In this document: positions 34,201 to 46,881 of the stretch, piece by piece
Numbering within the stretch: the stretch's first letter is position 1
How the letters are laid out: each line of letters starts with the position of its first letter
DNA from: Podospora comata
Lineage: Eukaryota > Ascomycota > Sordariomycetes > Sordariales > Podosporaceae
DNA length: 64,000 bases
Reading direction: 5' to 3'
Assembly: GCA_017354895.1 (NCBI GenBank)
Contig: CP071498.1
Coordinates: 1,550,001 to 1,614,000, forward strand
Notes under the pieces: generated by a model
Told to the model about the DNA's origin: nothing
The model's input: only the letters and a program-made list of their open reading frames with translations
The model's database searches: none
Made by a program: the position numbers and the translations under genes

Positions 34201-36287
34201 ATGGACCCCTTCCTGATTAGGGGACCTACAGGTAACATGCCTTGGCAACCGACACGAGCTTCCCATGAGACATACTGGAGATGCTGCTTAAGAGCCTCGT
34301 GCTCCTCACACCAAACAATGTCTAGACTATTCCAAGAGCCGCCAAGGCTTTGTTCAACATCAAAACGTTACTTGAGATTAGGTGATTGTTCTGCACGAGG
34401 CGGATCGTACAACGCTGGCCAAGCCGGTGGTTCCGTATTGGAGTTCTTTTGAACAGCCAGTGGTCAGCTGGCTTCCCATCACAACCGATGAATGTGAAGT
34501 CATCGCATTCGTACCTAGGTGGGCAGCATCTGGCACGTCGGTTCTGACAGCAAACGTGAACCACCAATCTGGTCTAGACCCTTGACACAAGCAAGCTGTC
34601 AATGACGACGCCCGTGCCACCTCCCAAGACGGAGGAAACCTACAACATAGGCCGACGAAGGTTCCCTAGGGTCCCCTGCCCAGCCGGGTGCTACATATGC
34701 GGTGCGACACGTTTGTCACATTATATGCTACCCTACTGCTTCCAGAGGAGTGTCAGTTGATTGTTGGTCAGGGTGTGGTTGCTCAACATGTGCTAGCAGA
34801 GGTCCTTCTGTTATCGTGAGTTTTTGTTACGTGAGTGGTTGGAAGTATCTGGGGAAACTTTGCATGAGTTTTGACCCAGAGTAAAGGAGAGAAGGGGGGG
34901 TCGAAGCGCATATGTCCAGCTTGGGAGACCCACATGCGTCCAAGCTTATACATGGACCTGCTTGGATCAGCCGCGTTATGTGGTTCTTCCAACTTTGTAT
35001 GGGATGCTGGCCAGCTTTGGAGGGGAGAATTTCCGAGTTGAGAATGACAAGCAGGAAGAACACCACCCCGGGAACAGGTCGGTAAAGACTTATACGGTTG
35101 GCTTTTGCCAAAACCCCACGTTTTGGCCCTACACAAGGTAATAGCTCGTGGGATATGGCTGTATGGAATAGGAAAAGATCAGCACACCTTCTTGTGGTTG
35201 ATGGATTGACAAGTGGAGGTGAAGAACGCCAGACTCTATTAGGTCCCTTATCCAAGATGGTGTAGAGAAAGTCAAACTCATCACATTAAAAGTTCCAGGC
35301 ATGATAGCAATCGAAAGCAAAAGAAAAGTTCTATCTGTATCTTGGTGTGCAAAACATAAGCAAACACTGATGGCAATGATCTGCTTCATCCCAACGTACC
35401 ACCGAAACTTGCAGCACTCGGATTTTCACCTAAGCTGACAACAGTTCTCGTTTCGACGTATCCCGAGACTTTTGACAACCCTACCCTCAGGTGGGTAGTC
35501 AGCCTCTGTTTCTCAACAAAGAAGTTCTTGCCCGTAAGTGATTTTCTCATTTCCTTTCTAACCAGCTCAAATCAAATGTGACAAACGTTCATGTTTTTAC
35601 ACCGTTCATCTAGGAAAACCCAAACCTCAAAAGAACCACTACAAAGTGCCTCTTATACAACTCACAATTCTCACCCCTTCTCCGCATTCCATCCTCTTCA
35701 AACAAGAAAGTTTTACAACATTGGAGGGTATTCATTATACCTGCTCACCACACCACCTTACCTACCTGATGGACAATTCTCCACCGACACCCACTTCACT
35801 TCACTTCACTTCACCCATCTAAACAACAATCCCTCACTTACACAACCCGTTCCATCATGGCACATTAAAACTCACATTCCCTTCTACTCCATCAGTTGGT
35901 CCTGGTGCCACGCTGTAGTCTCGTTGATACGGCAAGAAGATAAGGTGGAGTAAGGGGATATGATGTAGCGATGACGCCGCTCTCTCATCCATGTGCGCAT
36001 CTCCCTCGGTAACCTTCAACCTAGTCAACCAACCAGAACTGACCTGATTTTCCCTCATAAGCCTATCTTATAGCAAGCTCTAGATTTGCTTGCAGGCGCC
36101 GGTATTCACCTCATACCACCAAGAAATATGCATATAGACTCACTTCAAAGGAAAACGCGCTGGAACCAAGAGTTGGGAGCATTACAATCATCATCGTTAT
36201 TTATCTCACAGCACCCCAAACAATTACTATCGAAAAGTCCGGTTACGCCGTAGAAGTACAGTCTATAAACAAAGTTTGGTATCTCTT
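31249..36287. other. 5-kb intergenic region, no convincing gene
   Basis: Open frames of 60-145 codons occur on both strands but overlap each other and have no motifs, signal peptides or clean splice structure. The sequence is not strikingly AT-rich, so it is not an obvious RIP relic. A pentamer run (CTTCA) lies at about 35791-35814. The stretch could contain non-coding transcripts or rapidly evolving small genes that I cannot detect. Confidence 0.45.
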
Positions 36288-37761
36288 TTAAAGCTTCTCG
36301 ATAATCGCATCCGTGAACTGCTTGGTGGAAGCCTTGCCACCAAGATCACCAGTAAGAGCCTTGCCCTCGGCAAGGGTGGCGAAAGCCGCCTTCTCGATGC
36401 GGTCGGCGTACTCGTTCAGGCTCATGTGTCTCAACATCATCATGGAGCTGAGGAGGAGAGCGGTGGGGTTGGCAAGACCCTTGCCGGCAATATCAGGGGC
36501 GGAACCGTGGACGGCCTCGAAGATGGAGCACTCGTCGCCAATGTTGCCGGAGGGGGTCAACCCGAGACCGCCAATGAGACCGGCGCACATGTCGGAGAGA
36601 ATGTCACCGTACAGGTTGGGCATGACGAGGACCTTGTCGTTGTAGGGGATGGGGTCGGTAGTCATCTTGAGGCAGGTGTTGTCGAGGAGCTCGGCGTCGA
36701 ACTCGATATCGGGGAATTCCTTGGCGATGTTGTGGGCGCACTGGAGGAAAAGACCGTCGGACATCTTCATAATGGTGGCCTTGTGGACGACACGGACCTT
36801 CTTGCGGCCGATGGAGCGGGCATGCTGAAAGGCGAACCGGAGGACGCGCTCGCTGGCCTCGCGGGTGATGAGCTTGATGCTCTGGACGACACCATCCACC
36901 ACAACATGCTCAATGCCGGAGTACTCGCCCTCGGTGTTCTCGCGGATCAGGACGGTGTCGACGTTATCGTAGGGGGTCTTGTATCCAGCAACCGAGCGGC
37001 AGGGACGGAGGTTGGCGAAGAGGTTGAAAGTGCGACGAAGGGTCAAGTTGAGAGAGACGTGGCCCTTGCCGATGGGGGTCTGCAAGCCCATGTTAGAATG
37101 CGCCAACTTACACGATAGAAGTGGGGGCGGGGCATACAGCAAGAGGACCCTTGAGGGCAATCTTGTTTCTCTTGATGCTCTCGATGGCATCGTCGGGGAT
37201 AGCAGTCTTGCCATCCTTGAGGATGGGGTCGACGTTGATGGGCTCCCAGGAAATTGGCGTCTGTTCTTTTGTTTAGTCTTTTGTGCTTTGTAGAGGTGGT
37301 ATCGGATGAACGGAAGCTGTCGCGAAACGTACCTTGGCGGCGGCGAAGATATCCTTGACGGCAACGGCAATCTCGGGGCCAATGCCATCTCCCTCGATCA
37401 AACTGACTGTGTAGTTACCCTGGGATAGTCAGCCAGGCGTTTTGTTTTGTCGGCGAGGTGTCAAGGCTTGATTTTGTTTGAGTGATTTTCAAGCCCCTCT
37501 TTGCGGCAAGCTGTCGCATGCGCCCCTCTGAGACCAACACATACCTTCGCATCCTTCTTTCCCTCGTACTTGGCGACCTTCTCGGAGTATAGTCTCTGGT
37601 TCTGTTCGAGGGACCGGTATTAGCTGTGTGATTGTGACAGTAAGCTGAGTACAAGTTGGGATTCTTTGTCGCACCTGCAGCGAAAGAGTGACGGCCGCGC
37701 GGGGAGCTGCGCGGAAGGCCTGGCGCTGCGCAGGGACAGCAATGGCACGGAGGGCGAACAT
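36288..37761 (-). CDS. idh2: NAD-dependent isocitrate dehydrogenase subunit 2, mitochondrial
   Basis: Catalytic subunit of the hetero-octameric NAD+-isocitrate dehydrogenase of the citric acid cycle; oxidatively decarboxylates isocitrate to 2-oxoglutarate in the matrix. Five exons: 37761-37675, 37601-37545, 37419-37333, 37260-37138 and 37079-36288, all joining in phase 0, giving 381 residues. The N-terminus is a typical mitochondrial presequence ([20 protein letters not shown]; Arg/Ala-rich, no acids). It continues into [15 protein letters not shown], the family start, [14 protein letters not shown], the basic catalytic region [12 protein letters not shown], the metal-binding acidic motif [14 protein letters not shown], and [14 protein letters not shown]. 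The length equals the family norm. It is divergent from the Sec5 gene (about 740 bp between starts). Confidence 0.96.
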
Positions 37762-38499
37762 GGTGACGGTCTGATATGGATTCGTGGTTGGGTAAATGCC
37801 CGTCTCAAACAAGCAACAGGGCAACAAATGGAAAGAAAGAGCGGCAGACCAAGAGGAAAATCGTCAAAGTTTAGGGAAGCAAGAATGGCAGAGAGTTTTA
37901 GGTGCCAGGTTCCTAGAAGAGGAGGAGGATAAAAACCGACCTCGATGCAACCAAACTGTATCCACCAGCTGATGCAGGTTTTGGCAGCGACGCAACGGGC
38001 AGCGGCTGATGGCCTGTGCTTTGCAGGGACAGGGCCAGTGATAATGAGACCGAGCTGACGGAGCTTCGCTGCTGAATCTGTTCAATTACGTAGCCGATAG
38101 CGATAATTACTCACTCACCGCCCGAGGTCGCCTTCCATATCTTCCATATGGCCGGCAGAATCGACGCTTTTCTTCGGCCCTACACAGGCGGTGAACACTT
38201 GCTCTTCTTCACCCGATAACGCCGCCGGACCTTTTCGTTTCCGATGCTCGACCTCCACACGGCACGCGGGATGCCAAGCTCCAAGCTCCAATCCCTGCCA
38301 CCCCGCCGAGACCCCTGTACGACGCCAGCCGCAACGACTGCATTGACAGCCGCGGACGCATCACCAGAAACAGACGACATCGACACAATGGAGCACCCCC
38401 ACGATGCATGACTGACGAATTACATGTCCCGTTATCAACAAGAGATTCTAGTATAATACCAGTCTCCGATAGAGCAGAAGTCATCGCGAAATCGGCGCC
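37762..38499. promoter_or_regulatory. Shared promoter region of idh2 and sec5
   Basis: A 738-bp spacer between two divergent housekeeping genes. It contains no gene. I see no motif strong enough to name. Confidence 0.4.
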
Positions 38500-41400
38500 A
38501 TGGCTGACATCGAGCGACAGCGGGCCGTTCTCGACTTCTACCAAATATCATCGCTGAAACCTGAAACGCTGGTCCAGTGGCCAACAGAGAAAGACCGCGA
38601 CAGCGACGCCTCTGAAGATGAGAGTGTCAAGAAAAAGGCGAACAGGAGGAAGTCGAGATACCAGGCATTGGAAAGGGCTGTGAGCACCAGGAGTAGCTTC
38701 GTCCCTGGTTCTGAGACTTCAGGGAGTGGTGTTGCGAATTTGGTGCAGCGAGACGAGCCAGACCCCCTAGGGTCAACCGACAGTGTTGTTCGGACATTGA
38801 AACAGCTGGGGGTTCCTCTTCAAGATGACTTGAAGCTTCGTAAGTTTGTAGGTAATCGTGTTTTTGATATACCAAGATACTTACTTGGACATGTTTCCAG
38901 GCAACCGATTCCTCCTCTCCTCGACGACCTTCTCCCCAGCGCTCTTCCTATCCCAAATGCACGCCACAGCCGATACCCAATCCCTCCTCAGCGGTCTAGA
39001 CATACTGTCTCGATCGATCGACCAAAAATCCGCCTCCCTGAAAGTGCTGGTCGAATCCAACTTTGAGCGCTTCGTCCGCGCCAAAGCCACCATCGACAAT
39101 GTCTACAAAGAAATGAGATACCGCGGGGTTGATCCCACGCCGCCTCGGGCCAGGGCGCACTCTCGACATGCCAGCAGGAATAGTTTTCGGAGTGGCAGCG
39201 GTGCGCCCATGACGAGCCCCCTGAACCCTGCGACGGACCCTAGAAAGAAGAACGCTTTGGCGAAAGAAAGCGAGTACGGTATTTTGGGTATCAAAGCGCC
39301 ATTGCTTGATGTATCGGCCAAGGCAGAGGAGGTTTGGGGCCCAGCTCTCGGTGGCCGGGAGAAGGAAGAGCATTTGAAAACTGTGGCCTCGTCGCTGGAT
39401 AGCTACAAGGAGTACGTTGAGATCAGTGCAGCTATCGCTGACAGCATCAAGCGCAATGATCATGAATCATTGGTGGAGGAATACACAAAAGCGAGAAGAT
39501 TTGCCGAACAAGCAAAGCAGCTCGCGCAGGAACTCGAGGGGTCGCAGCCAGATGAGGACCAGGTGTATCGTATCGTACTGGCAGCGCGCATGTGGCATGA
39601 CGTGGAGGAACAAATCAGCAACCTCAAACGTGATATCTGGAGGAGCTTGGTATCTCCATACAACATGGCAAAGCCAGACTCTGGGAAGTCGGGTGACCAG
39701 CATATGGAACTGATCACCCTCCTCCTGGAGCTCGGTGTGGAAGACAACCCCATCTGGGTGTGGCTGCTCAGTCGTTACGACTACTTGAAGAGCAAGATTC
39801 AGTCGACGACGGAGCGGTCCAAGGTCGAGATTGAGATCCTGAGGCGCCGTCTTGCCAATTCTGAGAAGCCGAGCCCTCAGACGATTGCTTCTCATATGCG
39901 AACTCTTGGACGTCAATCCCTCGAATCAAAGACTAAAACCTTTGACTCCCCTGACATTGCTGAGTTGTGGGAGCTCAACGTGGCTTATATGAGCAACTTG
40001 CTCTCCTCTCAGGGGATTTTGGGAGAGGTTCTCGAGTTTTGGCAGACGGTTCAGGGGTTTATTGAGGGGAAGACGCAGAGGAGCTTGCCGGTTGGGTATA
40101 GAGGCGAGTCGAAGGAGCATCATCGGTTGTCTCAACAGGGCACGGTTGATCTCCAGAAGGGCGCTGTGGAACTGGTCAGTTTGATTCGGGAGAGTGTGTT
40201 GATGTTTTTTGCTGGGCCTCCGCCAGAGGATATCTCGTTGCTGTTCTCGCCTATGCCGCAGACGCCGAGCACGCCGGGGTATGGTGGGAATTTGACACCG
40301 CGAGACCCGAGGTTCAATCTTGATCCGAATAATATTCCACCACCGTCGCCAAGGAGAGGGGAGGCTTGGGAGAAGTTTGCGTTTTGGCCGCCGTGGTCTA
40401 ATTCGTTGAGTGGTGTTCACTACCTCGCTCGGATGTTGGTTCTTGTTGGTGCGGCGGCGTGCGATATGGCTTCTATCGAACCGGTCGGGCAGGGAGATGC
40501 AGCTGAAGTCGAGCGGGTTAAGACCCTGGTTGGCGTGGCAAGGGAACGATGCGTGACTGCGTTGTGCGCAGCGTGGAACAGGGACGCCGAAAACATCAAG
40601 TACGTGGAGGACTGGAACAGGTCCCCGGACAGAAAAGAGGTGACCAAGATGCCTGCCAGTTTCAAGGCGTTTGAGGGGGCGTTGTTGGCGGGTATGCAGA
40701 ACATTCTCTACATCTCGGAAGCTATGGACAAACCGGGTGCTGGGGAGATTGTTCTGCCTCCGCCGCCGAAGCTGTTACAGATGGTCAGAAGCCAGTATGT
40801 GACGACGCTGTACAAGGCGCTGAGCGGGATGGTGGAGAATGCGGAAAGGCCGGTGAAGAAGGCGGATGATGAGTGGACGGTGGATGTGGATGGGTATGTT
40901 CTCGTTAGCAGTGCTGCTGCGCCTAGGGCGTCGACGGCGGTTGGAGGGAGTACGATTGATGCTGGTGATCGGGTATGTTTATTTTTTCCCCTCTATATCC
41001 ATGAAGTTACTGACCGCAGTAGAACGTCCGCATGCTATTAACCCTCTCCAACCTCTCGGCCCTCCGCACCGAAATCGTCCCCGACCTCAACACCCAGTTT
41101 GAAAACGCGTTTAGCGTCAAACTCACCGATGAGACAAAAACCATCCGTGACGTCCTCAGTCAAATCGATGCTCGGCTCTTCCAATCCTACACCCGCCCCG
41201 CTATTGAGACACTGAAACGCATCATCCGCGCCGGAGTGTCGGATCCAAACTGGGCGCCCTCCTCCCCGGCCCGGCCAAAAGAAGTCCGTCCTTATGTCTA
41301 CGAGGCGCTCCTGTCTCTCGTCCTCGTCCACACTCAGGTATCGACCACAGCCGCGACATTGACCTCCCAGGTCCTGTCTTATCTGCTCGAACAAGCCTCG

Positions 41401-41736
41401 AAGGAACTGCTGGAAGCTTTCAAGTCGAGGCAGCGGTATAACCTTGAAGCACTGATGCAAGCAACATTGGATGTTGAGTTTGTGGCGCAGACGCTGAGCC
41501 ATTACACTACTGACCAGGCAAGCGAGCTCCAGAGCCAGATTTATCAGGAGTTGGATGGGAGGACAGATAATGAGGCTAGGGCGAGGTTGCAGGGGGAGTT
41601 GCCGGAGATGAGGGCTGTTCTGAAGAGGTTGAGGGAGGCGAGTAAGAGCGAATTTGCTTGTTTTAGGAAGCCTAAGAGGCCGGTAGGAAATGGGTTAGAG
41701 AGGAGGGAGACCGGGAGGAGTGTGGGGAGTTTGTGA
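38500..41736 (+). CDS. sec5: Exocyst complex component Sec5
   Basis: Subunit of the octameric exocyst that tethers secretory vesicles to the plasma membrane, important at hyphal tips. Exons 38500-38839, 38901-40972 and 41023-41736 encode 1,041 residues. The first intron (GTAAGT, TTTCCAG) joins DDLKLR to NRFLLSSTTFSPALFLSQMH; the second (GTATGT; acceptor CAGTAG, since the earlier CAG would bring a stop) joins DAGDR to NVRMLLTLSNL. The N-terminal region has the fungal Sec5 signatures MADIERQRAVLDFYQISSL and VQRDEPDPLG. Residues 120-185 hold the conserved coiled segment (SASLKVLVESNFERFVRAKA). The rest is mainly helical rods as in the CATCHR fold. The length fits the family. Confidence 0.93.
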
Positions 41737-43149
41737 GGAACGGCTTATGGATATTGAACTTTTAAGGATCATTTCAGCAGAGCAGGTTACGCATGTTAGT
41801 TGGGGATTTTCAAGGGGGGATTATGTTGGAAGAGAGAACGAAAGTAGGTTATGGGAGTTAGTTTGGTGGTTAGATGTTTTGATAAGTCAGAGTAGTTTTG
41901 AAGAAGAATGTCTTTTGTGTGATCTTGGGCGTTGTTTGTAAGTTGGGATATTGGAACGAAAAGCTAGGAATGATACGCAAGAGAACATGAGATAATAGAC
42001 AAGCAAAGCCGGGACAAAGTTGGGATCGTATGCAAGAAAACCTCGGGCTATGCTTGGATAAATTCTTTCTGTATTTGGACTGTAAGGACAGACAGGCAAG
42101 TTCACATGTATCAAGTAAGAGAGAGAGAGAAACCGTTTCCAAAGCGCCCTATCTATCTTTCCAGCAACCCCCCCAACACACCCCCCCTCCGCCAATGATT
42201 TGTAGATCATATGCTTTTACTTTTAAATATGCTGCTCCTTTCAATATTGGTGAGATAAGTGGTCATCTTTACTTGGTCAAAGACATGTGTTAAAAGAGAC
42301 GGAATAGTGACAAACATCTCTGGGAACGCGATAGCCAGATGAGTAAATATATATAGCGCCGTCCGTTAAAGCGATCCGTGGAAAAAAAACCCGAAGTAAA
42401 AAAACAGCAAAGCAGCAAAGAAAAGGGCCTGCAAGTAGGCCTAAGATTGCAAATCCAATATAAATAACCAGGGCGTCCTGAAAGGTCATCTCATCGGCAA
42501 ATCTGGTTGCTTCTCCATTAATGTGAAGATAAGAGTGTTCATCAGTGCCTGCGTATCTCATACCTCATGCTTTAATACATTGTGTACAAGAAAAAAAACA
42601 GAAATCTTCATTTTTATACTTGGGTATTTTTTGGTCTATTGAACCATCCGTATCAGCGCCGGAGAAAATCACCTCCTACTCCTTCCCACTTCCCTGCTGG
42701 ATTTCGTCGACAACACCCCAAGTCATACAGTAACTCCATCATTATCTTTCATTTTCGCTTACTCCCTCCCAGCCTCCTGCAAAACTCCCCATTCATTGTA
42801 GTCGTACAGTACGCTTGGTACATGTTGTGTGGTAAAATATATATGTCGTGTGCTTTTTTTAGGGTTTTGCGATTTTGGTGTTATTGTGATTTGGTATCCG
42901 ACAGCGTAAGAAATATAATGTCCAGTTTGTGTTGTTTGATTCCCCCCAACTGTCCAGGTGCAGGTATCCATTCGAGCTCATGTCAAAAAGCCCTCCCATC
43001 ACTCCAACTCCCGCCTTTCGCTTCCAAGCAAGACAAAGCCAGATTAAATAGATCATCAACTGGGCAAACAAAAACAATGTTGGCCCGGCATCTCTGAGAA
43101 ATTAAAAAAAAAAAAGCCATGTTGATGTTTAGTGCCTCCATCCAGCCCT
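41737..43149. other. Intergenic between convergent genes
   Basis: The 3' flanks of sec5 and the zinc-finger gene. It is AT-rich with CT/GA-rich tracts. One 94-codon minus-strand frame with a hydrophobic helix is listed separately; nothing else is supported. Confidence 0.5.
42277..42561 (-). CDS. Weak candidate: small single-helix membrane protein
   Basis: A 94-codon frame starting MRYAGTDEHSYLHINGEATR, then a hydrophobic stretch at about residues 29-60 (ALVIYIGFAILGLLAGPFLC). It lies in the AT-rich 3' space between two convergent genes, so it could equally be chance. There is no recognised motif. Confidence 0.2.
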   Translation of the reverse strand: MRYAGTDEHSYLHINGEATRFADEMTFQDALVIYIGFAILGLLAGPFLCCFAVFLLRVFFPRIALTDGAIYIYSSGYRVPRDVCHYSVSFNTCL

Positions 43150-45673
43150 CTAGTCTGAGGATGGTGGCAAGAGAAGCGTGGAGCAAAAGAGAAGCTCAAA
43201 TGATCGGGGGTCCGTCGGCGAGAAGTTCGGTTGGTCTTGTTTGGCTTTTACTGTAGCAACTGTACGTCATGGCATGTTAGTTTCCCATCCATTGAAACAG
43301 AGAGAGCAAAAAAGGTGCTTACAGTCCAAGTCAATGGCCTCAAAATAGGCCTGGATCAACGGGTTCGCATCATCAGTCACCAACTTCCCATCAGACTCCC
43401 GACGTGATGTGCGTGGAAGCGCTTTACGAATCCCTAGCAACATGTGCAACAGCTCGGCGATGACGGAGCCCTGCTGGGCGAAGCTGCCTGGGTCCTTCTC
43501 GAGCGGCCACTGGCCCCTTAGGTTCGGCTGTTCCCAAGCCCGGAAAGCCCAGATGGACTTTTCCACGCAATTGAGCAAGATCAAAACGGCAAAATACATG
43601 TTGTAGTCAATCTTGACTTTGCTGTCTTGCAGCACACGCTGCATGCCAGTCAACAGCGCTTTGCTAGTGGCCGCTGCTTTTCTCTCTGTGGCCGCGGCAA
43701 GTTGAAGACAGATTGTATGGAACAATTCGCCATCTGTCTCTTCCTTGATGATCCTGGGCTGAAGCTCGTTCTCCCCGTTCTTGACGGTGATGGTCCACTG
43801 TCGCTCGCGATCCAGTATTTCAACCAGACCCCACAACTCAAGGGACTTCTTGAGAAGCTCATCATTGGTTCTTGTCGCAACGTCGACGGCAGTCTGCAAA
43901 GTAATGCGCATAAACTGTGATGGCTCGCGCCGAATCATTTCTGGCAAGACCTCGCGCATGTACGTCTCCACTCGAGCAGGAACGTCTTGGTTGTCGTTGT
44001 CAAGCATGGCGATGTGGTAGCTAGAGGGATGGTCTTCTGCTATGCTTGCATCAAGCAGCTTCCCCTCCGCATCCCTCTCAGGCTCGCTCTGTAGAACGAG
44101 CAGCTGAAGTCGAGACTCGTAGTCCGGGAAATGACAAGCTTCAATGAAGATTCCATGGTGTTGAAGAGCCACAGTATGCTTGATCCCATTTACCCGGGCC
44201 TGGGCGAGGACTATTTGTACTCCGGCAGAGTACAGGTCCAATTGTTCTGAGAACTTGGTGCGCACGCACCCATTGCGCCACACGCGAGGTGATAGCACTT
44301 TGCGACAGGTATCACAGGGCGAACCCTGAGAGCACGTCTTTCGCAGCACGCGGCAACGAATGCAGGCTCCAATCTTGCGGACTTCCTGGACCTCCTTTCT
44401 CCTGTCAGGGTTGAACCGAGCGCGAGAATGTCGCGACTTGGCACCATTGGCGGTGTCGAGGCGGAACCCTCCCTTCGCGTGGGGCGCAGGAGGTTGAGGC
44501 AACGGGCTGTTCAGAGGCATCTGAAAAGAAGCCGCCACGAAGTTGCCATCTACCCAAGCCGGCGCATCGCTCGTTACCGGAATCATAGGAGCATTGGGCA
44601 TGGTAGTGACTGGAATTCCGGAACTCTGGATCAGGGACTCGGGAAGCGCAGGCGGTGTGGGCGTCGGCGGTGGTTGGTCCTCCAGCCCAGACTGCTCAGG
44701 GGTCGAGATATTGCTGTTCTCGGCTACGGCAGCAGCTACGGCAGCAGCAGCAGCCGCGGCTACAGCGGCGGTATTCGCTTGATTCGCAGCCTCTGTCACG
44801 GCCGCAACAGTCGCCTCATCGGCTAGAAGCTCGGGATCCAGGAATGCTGGGTGTAGGCGAGCAGTCGCAGCAGCAGCCATTGAAATGTTGGCAGAATCGG
44901 TATTGGCTTCATTTTCTGCGCGTAGTATTTCTTGGAGTCGCTCGTCGGTAATGAGGCCTCTGTCGCCGGCGTTCGGCGACGGCGGCTCAACTGAGAATGG
45001 CGGTCAGCAAAGCATCTCCCCCAACATTTTGTTGCAAAACCCACCCTTCGGGTCTTTCTGCGCGCCAATGTCCTGATTCAACGGCGGATTGTCAAAATTG
45101 AATTGATCTTGCATATCAAAGCGTTCTCCAGGCTGTGCAGTTCCCAAATGGGTATTTGGGATTGCGCCCGTCATCTGGCCGCGATCGTCATTCTTCTCAT
45201 TCAAGTCGATTTGTCTCGAGACCTCAGCCAGCACTCCAAGAGCAGTCCAGTCGCGCGACGTCATAGGAAGGTCGACCGAAGAGCCATCGGAGACTTGGGG
45301 GTGAGCATGAGCCTGCTGGCTCTGCTGGAATGTCTTGGATGCATGGCCCATCCCCGAGAGGGTGAGCAACGTGCTGACTCGATCGGCTTCGCTGATGGCA
45401 GGGCATTTCTTGGTGAGATGGCTCGTCAGGCTGTCGAGGCGACCGCGAGGGAAGTGTTCACCACATCTGCATTGATTCCACGAGAGAGAGTTAGCAATTG
45501 AACATTGGACGGCGAGGTCAGTGTGTCGCAATATAAAGGCGGTCGGGTCTGGCGGTGGCCGGTAGGCGGTGGGCTTACGATTTGCAGGTATGAGGGTAGC
45601 GATTGCTCTGGTCCTGCAACTTGGGTCCTCTTTCGAAGTATTGCAGAATCAGGGCATTAGGCCGTCTGCCCAT
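43150..45673 (-). CDS. Zinc-finger transcription factor with BED/C2H2-like and Zn2Cys6-like motifs
   Basis: Exons 45673-45579, 45466-45045, 44990-43323 and 43259-43150 encode 764 residues. Intron 1 joins CK to SCGEHFPRGRLDSLTSHLTK, restoring a CxxC...HxxxxxC zinc motif (residues about 30-55, BED/C2H2-like). Intron 2 (CTGAC branch) joins GAQKDP to the region before ITDERLQEILRAENEAN. An Ala-rich run lies near residues 247-262. A second cluster, CIRCRVLRKTCSQGSPCDTC, with another Cys after 12 residues (about 382-414), resembles a Zn2Cys6 DNA-binding motif with an extended last loop. The rest is helical. The last intron gives the C-terminus SFELLFCSTLLLPPSS; without it the protein would stop at 43267. 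It is probably a nuclear regulator; its targets are unknown. It is divergent from the ROG1-like gene. Confidence 0.8.
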
Positions 45674-46881
45674 TGTCGCGATCAAACGGCTGGCCGGGCG
45701 GTCTGTGGGGCGAAAGCTATATACGTGCGGTGACGATTTACAGCGAGAGTCGGAGAGGGGTCTTTTGGTGATGTGAAAATACTGCCGGTTTAAAAAAGTT
45801 GGCGGTCAGAAGGTTTGGTCGTCCAGTCCTTGCCGTGTTGGGATGGGTGCTCAGCCCAGCCAGCCCAGTGGGTCTAGTGGGTCACGTGGCTGGCCCGACT
45901 GCCGGGTTCGCCAGCCACACTCACTACGGTAATACAGCACGGATTGAAATGCTCCGGTAATACGAAGAAAAGTAGCACACCAAGACCAGATTATCCGTTT
46001 GGGACTTCTAGGAAGTATCAATTCCCAAGATGCCAAGTAAATATCCAAGAAAGTCTGTCATCACGAGCCTACCCCTCTAGGCACGAGGTCAACACACACC
46101 TGTTAATGAACTGCGGCATCCACACGGGTAAATATCGCTGTATGGTGTGTAACGAATTACCTGCATGCCGGTCATCAAAAAAGAATTCCCCTACCCCGGT
46201 TGGCATCCCGCCCGTCGGGTTCTTGGCAGGCGTCAGTTAACGATGACATGAAGCCTAGTTGCTGGGGTCCCATTGTGTGCTGGACTGTGCTGTGCTGCGC
46301 TGTTCTGGCATATGAAGCATGCGGACACCTCGGGGCACACACGCAGGCGGCATCCTCAAAACCCCGATTGCTCAGCCTCCTCCTCCCATGGATCACCGTC
46401 CACATCCACAGCTATCTATTTGTGTTCCGTTCCTGAGAAGCCGACCGTCTCACCTTCCGGGCCCTCAGTGACCTCACCATGTGTGAACACCCCCTTTATA
46501 ACAAGGGCACGCTAGAAAGGATAAGCTTTAATTAGCTAACTGAGCTCCATCTCCCACAACACCATCCCAGTATTGCAACCAGCCAAACCGGATCCAGAAC
46601 ATTTTCAGTGCCCTTCTCGAACAAATCTCGCCTCTTGCAACTACATTCCCTCAAGTCTCAGCACCAGTGTCGTCCTGCCAACTTAGCACATTGGCTCACT
46701 TGGCTCATGATCGGACCAATGTTCTCATGAAAATACTGTGTACCCGAAGACCAACACAATCTTTACCGAATCTTCCGTCTGTTTGATACGGCAACTTTCG
46801 CTACCTTGGGCCGATGATCTACGTCACATATTTCCTACCGATTTGACGCGCAGTCATAGTCACGGGCAAAACAAAACAACG
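45674..46881. promoter_or_regulatory. Shared upstream region of zinc-finger gene and ROG1-like gene
   Basis: A 1.2-kb spacer between divergent genes, with no supported gene. An in-frame extension of the ROG1-like frame reaches 46738, but the conserved N-terminus begins at 46882. Short GTGCTGGACTGTGCTG-type repeats occur near 46275-46310. Confidence 0.4.

Noticed and set aside
36276-37118. A 280-codon plus-strand open frame rich in Gly, Val and Asp
   Set aside because: It is antisense to the last exon of isocitrate dehydrogenase subunit 2 and has a repetitive composition typical of shadows.
36288-37388. A 366-codon minus-strand frame starting upstream of the last idh2 exon
   Set aside because: The N-terminal part reads through introns 3 and 4 in a wrong frame; the five-exon model restores a mitochondrial presequence and the GDGIGPE motif.
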